From Microbacterium sp. p3-SID336 (lineage in GTDB: Bacteria > Actinomycetota > Actinomycetes > Actinomycetales > Microbacteriaceae): a DNA stretch of 64,000 bases. The stretch lies in NCBI RefSeq assembly GCF_025143365.1, contig NZ_JALXPE010000009.1, positions 15,340 to 79,339 on the forward strand. The letters are read 5' to 3'. How positions within the stretch are numbered: position 1 is the stretch's first letter; the number at the start of each line of letters is the position of its first letter. This document shows, one piece after another, positions 34,194 through 40,382 of the stretch. A program made the translations under genes and the position numbers. The notes below the pieces were generated by a model, which did no database searches, was not told the DNA's origin, and saw only the letters and a program-made list of their open reading frames with translations.

Positions 34194-35096
34194 ATGCCCC
34201 ACGACGACGCCCGCGAGGATGCCGGCGCCCACCCCGTCCTCGTGCGCATGCGGGCGATCCGCCCCGAACTCCGACCGAGCGAGCAGCGCATCGCCGACCT
34301 GTTCCTCGCCGACCCGGCGGCCACCGCCGGACTCTCCGTCGCCGAGCTCGCGCAGCGCTGTGGCACCTCCACGACCTCGGTCGTCCGCTTCTGCAAGCGC
34401 CTCGGGTACGAGCATGTCCGCGAACTGCGCAACCACGTGCTGCGCGACGTCGAGCGGGAGACGTTCGACACCGCGGCGCTCCCCGCCGTGTCCGGCGACA
34501 TCGACCGCGACGACACCCTCGCCGACATCGTCGCCAAGGTCTCGCTCGCGGAGACGCTGTCGCTCGCCGACACCGCGAAGGTGCTCGACACCGCCGCGCT
34601 CCGCGAGACCGTCGAGGCGATCACCTCGTCGACCCGCGTCGACATCTTCGGCGTGGGCGCGAGCTCGATCGTCGGACTCGACCTGCAGCGCAAGCTCACC
34701 CGCATCGGCCGCACCGCGCTGGACTGGTCGGATCCGCACGCCGCGTGGACCTCGGCTGCGACGCTCGGCCCCGGCAACGTCGCGATCGCCGTCTCGCACA
34801 GCGGCGCCACGACCGACACGATCGAGTTCCTGGTCCTCGCCAGAAGAGCCGGTGCGACCACGATCGCGATCACCAACCACGCCGGCGCCCCCCTCGCCGC
34901 GCAGGCCGACATCGTGCTGACCACCGCCGCCAGGGAGACCGGCTTCCGCTCCGGCGCGCTCGGCAGCCGCATCGCGCAGCTGATGGTCGTCGACTGCATC
35001 TTCATCGGCGTCGCCCAGTCGAACTACGACCGCTCGATGGAGGCGCTGCGCGACACCTACGCCGCCGTGCACCGCGTCCGCGCGAACGGATCATGA
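34194..35096 (+). CDS. RpiR/MurR-family transcriptional regulator
   Basis: A 300-residue regulator with an N-terminal HTH_6 domain (VAELAQRCGTSTTSVVRFCKRLGYEHVRELRNHV, about 45-78, by position) and a C-terminal SIS sugar-phosphate-binding domain (IFGVGASSIVGLDLQRK; AIAVSHSGATTDTIEFL). Such proteins (MurR in Escherichia coli) sense MurNAc-6-phosphate and control murQ operons. It is divergent from the murQ/anmK transporter operon, 164 bases between starts, with GGAGAAG before the ATG, and its stop overlaps the MFS start. The ligand is inferred from context. Confidence 0.93.
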   Translation: MPHDDAREDAGAHPVLVRMRAIRPELRPSEQRIADLFLADPAATAGLSVAELAQRCGTSTTSVVRFCKRLGYEHVRELRNHVLRDVERETFDTAALPAVSGDIDRDDTLADIVAKVSLAETLSLADTAKVLDTAALRETVEAITSSTRVDIFGVGASSIVGLDLQRKLTRIGRTALDWSDPHAAWTSAATLGPGNVAIAVSHSGATTDTIEFLVLARRAGATTIAITNHAGAPLAAQADIVLTTAARETGFRSGALGSRIAQLMVVDCIFIGVAQSNYDRSMEALRDTYAAVHRVRANGS

Positions 35097-36250
35097 TCGC
35101 AGGCGGCACCCGCACCCGCATCGGCCTGTTCGCGGCGTTCGGCGGACTCGGGGTGACCGCCGCCTTCGTGCCGGCACTGCTCCCCTCCGCCGAACGCGAC
35201 CTGAGAGCCGACCTCAGCATCGCGGTGCCCGTGCTCTTCGCCGGGCTCCTCGTCGGCGTGCTCGCCTCCGGTCCCCTGCTCGCGCGGCGCCCTCCGCGGA
35301 CGACCCTGCTGCTCGGCAGCACCCTCCAGGCGCTCGCACTCGTCACCACCGCGTGGACGGGTGAAGCGGCCGTGTTCGTGGCCGCGGCCGCCCTGGCCGG
35401 GCTCGGCTTCGGCCTCGTGGAGGCTGCGGGCTCGGTGGCGGCGAAGGCTGCGAGCACGGGCAGTGCCACCGGGCTGCTGAGCGCGCTCCTGGGGACGGTG
35501 GCCGTCTGTGCGGCGGCCACCCCGCTGCTGGTGGCGCTCGGCGCCGAGATGCGGCCGGTGCTCGCGCTGCTCTGCGCGGTGCCGCTGCTGACCGTGATGC
35601 TGCTCGCCGCCCCGGCGCCACGGACGACCCCGGCAGCGGCGGATGCGGCGGCGGTCGGACGCGACCCGCGGGCGCTCATCGCGCTGCTGCCCTTCGCGCT
35701 CGCGCTGCCGTTGTACGTCGGCGTGGAGACCGTGCTCTCCGGGTGGTCCGCCGTCATTCCGGAACGAGTGCTCGCGGTGGATCCTGCGGTCGCCGCACTC
35801 GGCACGTCCGCCTTCTGGGGCCTGATGGCGGTGGGTCGCTTCACCGCTGCAGCCCTGCACCGTGCGGCCCTGCCCCCGCTCGCGCTCCTGACCACGGGCA
35901 CGGCCGGTGCCGCGGTGCTGATGGCGGTGGCCGGAGTGCTCGTGGCGTCGCACCCGGTGTGGGCGCTGGCCGCGCTCGGGCTCGTCGTCGTGCTGCTCGC
36001 ACCGAGCTACGGCCTCATCCTCGGTCTGGCCCTGGATCGCCTCGACCCCGCGCGCAGCGCCGCGGCGGTGGGTGCGCTGGTCGCCTGTGGGGCGGTCGGC
36101 GGCACCTTCGTCCCCGCCCTGGTGCTGCTCCTGGGCAGGGACCCGGCGTCGAGCACGACCTTCCTGGTGGCGGCGGTGCTGTGCGCGTTCGTCCCGGTGC
36201 TGATGCTGGCCGTGTCGGGCTCCCGGCAGCGGGCCGAGACGACCGCCTGA
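35093..36250 (+). CDS. MFS transporter linked to the cell-wall recycling locus
   Basis: A 385-residue membrane protein with about 12 hydrophobic segments. It is compact for the superfamily and resembles the sugar/fucose-permease-like group, for example GLGFGLVEAAGSVAAKAAS and LPLYVGVETVLSGWSAVIPE. Its ATG overlaps the stop of the RpiR regulator by 4 bases, so the two are co-expressed. It might export or import a cell-wall-derived sugar, but no residue pattern proves the substrate. Confidence 0.85.
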   Translation: MIAGGTRTRIGLFAAFGGLGVTAAFVPALLPSAERDLRADLSIAVPVLFAGLLVGVLASGPLLARRPPRTTLLLGSTLQALALVTTAWTGEAAVFVAAAALAGLGFGLVEAAGSVAAKAASTGSATGLLSALLGTVAVCAAATPLLVALGAEMRPVLALLCAVPLLTVMLLAAPAPRTTPAAADAAAVGRDPRALIALLPFALALPLYVGVETVLSGWSAVIPERVLAVDPAVAALGTSAFWGLMAVGRFTAAALHRAALPPLALLTTGTAGAAVLMAVAGVLVASHPVWALAALGLVVVLLAPSYGLILGLALDRLDPARSAAAVGALVACGAVGGTFVPALVLLLGRDPASSTTFLVAAVLCAFVPVLMLAVSGSRQRAETTA

Positions 36251-36297
36251 GACCTCTCTCCTCCACGACCTCGGGCTCTGAGCGAGTCCCTCACAGA

Positions 36298-36313
36298 TGC
36301 CGGAATTCCGGCA
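36298..36313. promoter_or_regulatory. Perfect 16-base palindrome upstream of the coiled-coil pair
   Basis: TGCCGGAATTCCGGCA reads the same on both strands and lies 58 bases before the ATG at 36371. It could be an operator for the coiled-coil genes or a short terminator for the MFS gene; there is no T-run. Confidence 0.5.
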
Positions 36314-36370
36314 GCCTCGCCTCGGTCCGCGCCGTATCGTCGTTCCATACCCGCAGCAAGGAGCACCCGC

Positions 36371-36727
36371 ATGTCGCCCGAGACCCTCACGATCGTGATC
36401 AGTGCGATCGGCATCGTGCTCACCCTCGGCACGAGCATGTTCGGCGGCCTCACCTGGGTGATCCACCGCATGGACGCCCGCATCGACGGCGTCACCGGCC
36501 GCATCGACAGCGTCGAGGAGAGACTCACCGCCCGCATCGACAGCGTCGAGGAGAAGCTCACCGCCCGCATCGACGGCGTCGAGGAGAAGCTCACGGCCCG
36601 CATCGACGGCGTCGAGGAGAAGCTCACGGCCCGCATCGACGCGGTCGCCGCCGACGTCACAGACCTCAAGATCGCGGTCGCCCGCCTCGAAGGTCCGCCC
36701 CGTCACCTCATCACCGCCACCCGCTGA
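36371..36727 (+). CDS. Membrane-anchored hendecad-repeat coiled-coil protein, copy 1
   Basis: A 118-residue protein: one membrane span at about residues 6-32 (VISAIGIVLTLGTSMFGGLT within it), then five to six 11-residue repeats of the type ARIDGVEEKLT, ending VTDLKIAVARLEGPPRH. The 11-residue period predicts a right-handed or straight helical bundle, probably oligomeric and facing the cytosol or cell surface. I do not recognise a named family. SD AAGGAG lies 8 bases before the ATG. It is followed 28 bases later by a shorter paralogue with near-identical ends. Confidence 0.8.
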   Translation: MSPETLTIVISAIGIVLTLGTSMFGGLTWVIHRMDARIDGVTGRIDSVEERLTARIDSVEEKLTARIDGVEEKLTARIDGVEEKLTARIDAVAADVTDLKIAVARLEGPPRHLITATR

Positions 36728-36940
36728 CACCGCCCCAGACCGGAGGAACAGCCGCATGTCGCCCGAGACCCTCACGACCGTGATCAGTGCGATCGGCATC
36801 GTGCTCACCCTCGGCACGAGCATGTTCGGCGGCCTCACCTGGGTGATCCACCGCATGGACGCCCGCATCGACGGCGTCGAGGAGAAGCTCACCGCCCGCA
36901 TCGACGGCGTCGAAGAGAAGCTCACCGCCCGCATCGACGC
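36480..36940 (+). repeat. 33-base coding minisatellite in two paralogous genes
   Basis: A 33-base unit (CGCATCGACGGCGTCGAGGA begins it) is repeated four times with few changes at 36511-36642 and about twice at 36863-36940, encoding RIDGVEEKLTA. Unit number differs between the two genes: the first protein has two more full units plus a seven-residue part unit. Confidence 0.85.
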
Positions 36941-37025
36941 GGTCGCGGCCGACGTCACAGACCTCAAGATCGCGGTCGCCCGCCTCGAAGGTCCGCCCCG
37001 TCGCCTTCTCATGACGGCGCGCTGA
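36756..37025 (+). CDS. Membrane-anchored hendecad-repeat coiled-coil protein, copy 2
   Basis: An 89-residue paralogue of the preceding gene. The first 37 residues differ only by Ile to Thr at position 8, and the C-terminal VTDLKIAVARLEGPPR is identical. It lacks 29 residues: two 11-residue repeats and a VTGRIDS segment. SD GGAGGAA precedes the ATG. The near-identity at DNA level points to a recent tandem duplication followed by repeat loss or gain. The two probably form mixed oligomers, which is an inference. Confidence 0.8.
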   Translation: MSPETLTTVISAIGIVLTLGTSMFGGLTWVIHRMDARIDGVEEKLTARIDGVEEKLTARIDAVAADVTDLKIAVARLEGPPRRLLMTAR

Positions 37026-37043
37026 GCCGCGCCGCCCGGCCGA

Positions 37044-37943
37044 CTAACGCAGGACGAGCGCGGCGGCACCGATGAGCGGCCCCTCGTCGCCCAGGCCCGA
37101 GCGGACGACTCTGGTGCGACGCGAATACGGGTGCACGGCGCTGGCGGTGAGCGCCTGCTGCACGAGGTCGATGTAGTCGGCGGAGACCCGGGAGAACCCG
37201 CCGCCGATCGCGACCACGTCGAGGTCGACCAGCGTCGCGGCGTCGGCGAGCGCTTCGCCCACCGCGCGGGCGGAGCGCTCGATCGCGGCCCGTGCCGTCG
37301 CGTCGCCCGCGGCGGCGTCGCGCGCCAGATCCTCGCCGGTCGCACCGCCCCAGCCCTGCTGCTGCGCCCACGCGGCGCTCGCGGGCCCTGCGGCGATCTC
37401 CTCCAGCGTGAGCCCTCCCTCGCGACGCACCTGACCGAGGTGCCCCGCGTTCCCGGTGGCGCCGGAGATGTAGGCGCCGTTCACGACGAAGCCACCGCCG
37501 ACGCCGGTCGACACGACGATCGACAGCGAAGCACCCGCATCCTGGGTGGCGCCGAGCCAGGACTCGGCGAGCGCCAGCGCACCGCCGTCGTGGCCGAGCA
37601 CGGTGGGCAACTCGCTCCCGAGCACGGCCGCCGTGGCGGTGCGGACCGCGGCAGCGAGGCCGAAGCCGTGCGCGCGCGGCATGTTCACGGGCATGATCGT
37701 GCCGGCCCCGCGGTCCACCGGCCCGGCGCTGCCGATCCCGGCGCCGACGAGGGCGGCACCGGAGGGAAGCGCGGCGAGCGCATGACGCACGATCGCGTCG
37801 ACGGCTGCGTCCAAAGTCGCCGCCGTCGCCTCACGTCCCGTGGCCTGGCGGCTGCGACTGCCGGGAACGAGCGTGCCGTCCTCGGCGACGAGCGCGGCCT
37901 CCATCTTCGTGCCGCCCACGTCGACGGCGAGTGCGTGGCGCAT
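37044..37943 (-). CDS. ROK-family sugar kinase without the zinc motif
   Basis: A 299-residue kinase. ALAVDVGGTKMEAALV (residues 4-19) is the phosphate-1 loop, GHDGGALALAESWLGA has the catalytic Asp region, and STGVGGGFVVNGAYISGATGNAGHLGQV is the ROK signature (by position about 152-180). The usual CxCGxxGCxE zinc site is replaced by RREGGLTLEEIAAGPAS with no cysteine. It shares one base with the pyrE stop (TGATG), so it is translated from the pyrE message. Substrate could be glucose or an amino sugar; nothing visible decides it. Confidence 0.87.
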   Translation of the reverse strand: MRHALAVDVGGTKMEAALVAEDGTLVPGSRSRQATGREATAATLDAAVDAIVRHALAALPSGAALVGAGIGSAGPVDRGAGTIMPVNMPRAHGFGLAAAVRTATAAVLGSELPTVLGHDGGALALAESWLGATQDAGASLSIVVSTGVGGGFVVNGAYISGATGNAGHLGQVRREGGLTLEEIAAGPASAAWAQQQGWGGATGEDLARDAAAGDATARAAIERSARAVGEALADAATLVDLDVVAIGGGFSRVSADYIDLVQQALTASAVHPYSRRTRVVRSGLGDEGPLIGAAALVLR

Positions 37944-38503
37944 CACTGCGGGTCGAGCCCGAGGTCGTCGAGGTCGAAGGCAGCGCGCCACTCCAGGCCC
38001 TCGGCCTCGATGGCCGCCTGCGCGCCGGTCTTGCGGTCCACGATCACGGCGACCGCCACGACTTCAGCGCCCTCCTTGCGCAGCGCCTCGACGGCCTTGA
38101 GTGCAGACTGGCCCGTGGTCGAGGTGTCCTCCAGCACGACCACGCGCTTGCCCTTCACATCGGCGCCCTCGATCTGGCGGCCGCGGCCGTGGTCCTTCGG
38201 CTCCTTGCGCACGACGAACGCGTCGAGCGGGCGATCGGTGGCAACCGAGGCGTGCAGCACCGCGTTCGCGATGGGGTCGGCGCCGAGCGTCAGGCCGCCG
38301 ACCGCCGCCACGTCGAGGTCGGCGATGAGGTCGAGCATGACCCGGCCGATCGCGGGGGCGGCGCGGTGGTCGAGCGTGAGTTTGCGCATGTCGACGTAGT
38401 ACGTGGCCTGCTTGCCGCTGGAGAGCGTGAAGTCGCCGTGGAACACCGCCTCGTCCGTGATGAGGTCGAGGAGGGTCTGGCGGTCTGCGTCGAGTGCGGT
38501 CAC
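37943..38503 (-). CDS. pyrE: Orotate phosphoribosyltransferase
   Basis: A 186-residue enzyme joining orotate to PRPP in pyrimidine synthesis. The PRPP-binding motif VVVLEDTSTTGQSALKAV is at about residues 115-132, and FTLSSGKQATYYVDMRKLTL near residue 26 is the OPRT N-terminal signature. The GTG at 38503 is chosen because -10 TACACT (minus strand, 38511-38516) is 7 bases upstream, so leaderless; an ATG at 38530 is also in frame but lies above the promoter. Co-transcribed with the ROK kinase gene. Confidence 0.95.
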   Translation of the reverse strand: MTALDADRQTLLDLITDEAVFHGDFTLSSGKQATYYVDMRKLTLDHRAAPAIGRVMLDLIADLDVAAVGGLTLGADPIANAVLHASVATDRPLDAFVVRKEPKDHGRGRQIEGADVKGKRVVVLEDTSTTGQSALKAVEALRKEGAEVVAVAVIVDRKTGAQAAIEAEGLEWRAAFDLDDLGLDPQ

Positions 38504-38577
38504 GGCATCCAGTGTAGAAGGCCGGAGCACGCACCCCAGGGCCGTTCGGTGTCGGAGGCCGCAACTAGGCTGGAGAC

Positions 38578-39423
38578 ATGCGCTTGGCCACCTGGAACGT
38601 CAACTCCATCCGCACCCGCGTCGCCCGCACCGTCGAGTTCGCCGTGCGCGAAGACGTCGATGTGCTCGCGATGCAGGAGGTGAAGTGCAAGCCGGAGCAG
38701 TTCCCCTACGGGCCCTTCGAAGAGGCCGGGTATCACGTGGAGGTGCACGGCCTGAATCAGTGGAACGGCGTCGCCATCGCCAGCCGGCTGCCGATCACGG
38801 ACGTGCGCACGGCGTTCGACGGGATGCCGGGCTTCGCGAAGGGTCACGAGGGTCCGGACGCCCCGCAGGAGGCTCGTGCCCTCGGCGTCATGGTCGACGG
38901 TGTGCGCGTGTGGAGCCTGTACGTGCCCAACGGCCGCTCTCTGGACGACCCGCACTACGTCTACAAGCTGCACTGGCTCGAGCAGCTCAAGCGCTCCACG
39001 GCGGCCGAGCTGTCGGCGAACCCGGAGCTGCCGCTCGCCCTCGTCGGCGACTTCAACATCATCCCGTTCGATCACGACAACGGCGACCCCGACATCGTGG
39101 TCGGGCGCTCGACCCACGTCTCCCCCGCCGAGCGCGATGCGTTCTTCGCACTCGCCGATGCGGGTGTGACCGATGTGGTGCGGCCGCTGCTGCCCGAGGG
39201 CTACACGTACTGGGACTACCAGCGGCTGAAGTTCCCGCGCAACGAAGGCATCCGCATCGACTTCATCCTCGGCTCGAAGACGCTGGCCGATGCCGTGACC
39301 GGCGCCTCGATCCACCGCAACGAGCGCAAGGGCGAGCAGCCGAGCGACCACGTGCCCGTGGTGGTGGATCTCGATTTCGGCGGCGCCGACGCCGACGACG
39401 ACCTGCCGATGATCTTCTCCTGA
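38578..39423 (+). CDS. xthA: Exodeoxyribonuclease III (AP endonuclease)
   Basis: A 281-residue EEP-family nuclease repairing abasic sites. MRLATWNVNSIRTRVARTVE, LAMQEVKCKPEQFP (metal Glu), SLYVPNGRSLDDPHYVYKL, LVGDFNIIPFDHDN, IDFILGS and SDHVPVVVDLDF (catalytic His) appear in family order. -10 TAGGCT (38566-38571) is 6 bases before the ATG, predicting a leaderless mRNA. It is divergent from pyrE (74 bases between starts) and followed after 22 bases by a HAD phosphatase. Confidence 0.95.
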   Translation: MRLATWNVNSIRTRVARTVEFAVREDVDVLAMQEVKCKPEQFPYGPFEEAGYHVEVHGLNQWNGVAIASRLPITDVRTAFDGMPGFAKGHEGPDAPQEARALGVMVDGVRVWSLYVPNGRSLDDPHYVYKLHWLEQLKRSTAAELSANPELPLALVGDFNIIPFDHDNGDPDIVVGRSTHVSPAERDAFFALADAGVTDVVRPLLPEGYTYWDYQRLKFPRNEGIRIDFILGSKTLADAVTGASIHRNERKGEQPSDHVPVVVDLDFGGADADDDLPMIFS

Positions 39424-39445
39424 CCGTCCCACCGAGGAGGGCACC

Positions 39446-40261
39446 GTGGCGCTGCGCCTGATCGCGACCGATCTCGACGGCACGCTGCTCGACCCCTCGT
39501 CCTCCGTGACCCCGCGCACCCGCGCCGCCCTCGACGCGGCGCGAGCGTGCGGCATCGCGGTCGTCCCCGTGACGGCCCGTCAGCCCATCGGTCTGCGCGT
39601 GATCGCCGCGGACGCCGGCTTCGACGGGTGGGCGCTATGCGGCAACGGCGCCTACGCGACGCATCTCACCGACGAACGGACGCTGTTCGCCGAGGAGCTG
39701 CCACCGGACACCCTGCGCACCCTCGCCGACGCGCTGCGCGCCAGCATTCCCGACCTGCTCTTCGCCAGCGTGCGGGAGGGCGGCGAGACCTTCGTCGCTC
39801 AGCACGGCTATGCGGCGATCGCGCAGCTCTCCGACCACAAGCGCGACCCCGCGACCATGGGCGGCGTGCCGCTGGCGCAGGTCCTCGCAGCCCCCACACT
39901 GAAGCTCGTGATCCGGCATCCGGAGCTCGCCCCCGCCGCCCTGTTCGAGACGCTGCGCTCGCTGGGCCTCACGGGCTTCGAGGCCACCCTGTCGGGTGCG
40001 CCGTTCGTGGAGGTCATGGCCGAGGGGGTCACGAAAGCCACCGGTCTCGCCCGGCTCTGCACGCACCTGGGTATCGACCGCACCGAGGTCGTGGCCTTCG
40101 GCGATGCGCTGAACGACGTCGAGATGCTGCGCTGGGCGGGCCGCGGCGTGGCGATGGCGCACGCCGATGCGGTCGTGCAGGAGGCGGCCGACGAGGTCAC
40201 CGCGAGCAACGCCGAGGACGGCGTCGCACGGGTGATCGAGCGCCTGCTGGCCACCGCCTAG
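39446..40261 (+). CDS. HAD phosphatase, Cof type
   Basis: A 271-residue cytosolic phosphatase. LIATDLDGTLLDPSSSVTPRT is motif I with Asp nucleophile, VVPVTARQPIGL is motif II, and VVAFGDALNDVEMLRWAGRGVAMAHA is motif IV; the C2B cap lies between them. Cof-type enzymes act on sugar or cofactor phosphates. The GTG at 39446 has GAGGAGG about 7 bases upstream, so it uses Shine-Dalgarno initiation, unlike many neighbours. Probably in one transcript with xthA, ended by the hairpin at 40332-40373. Confidence 0.92.
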   Translation: MALRLIATDLDGTLLDPSSSVTPRTRAALDAARACGIAVVPVTARQPIGLRVIAADAGFDGWALCGNGAYATHLTDERTLFAEELPPDTLRTLADALRASIPDLLFASVREGGETFVAQHGYAAIAQLSDHKRDPATMGGVPLAQVLAAPTLKLVIRHPELAPAALFETLRSLGLTGFEATLSGAPFVEVMAEGVTKATGLARLCTHLGIDRTEVVAFGDALNDVEMLRWAGRGVAMAHADAVVQEAADEVTASNAEDGVARVIERLLATA

Positions 40262-40331
40262 TCCCTGGCGCTCACCAGCGCAGGGGCCGCACGACCGCCG
40301 GCGCGGCGGCGCGGGCCCGACGCGAGCCGCA

Positions 40332-40373
40332 CACCGACGCCGCCCGCTCGGTGGGGAGAGGGCGGCGTCGGTG
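40332..40373. terminator. Bidirectional terminator between the HAD gene and the LamG gene
   Basis: CACCGACGCCGCCC (40332-40345) pairs perfectly with GGGCGGCGTCGGTG (40360-40373), a 14-base stem with a 14-base loop, located between two convergent stops (40261 and 40383). Confidence 0.85.
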
Positions 40374-40382
40374 CGCCACCGC

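Noticed and set aside
33215..35092. Upstream extension of the MFS frame to a 1011-codon protein
   Set aside because: The extension is antisense to the binding lipoprotein and overlaps the RpiR-type gene in another frame; the MFS protein begins naturally at 35093 with an ATGA overlap.
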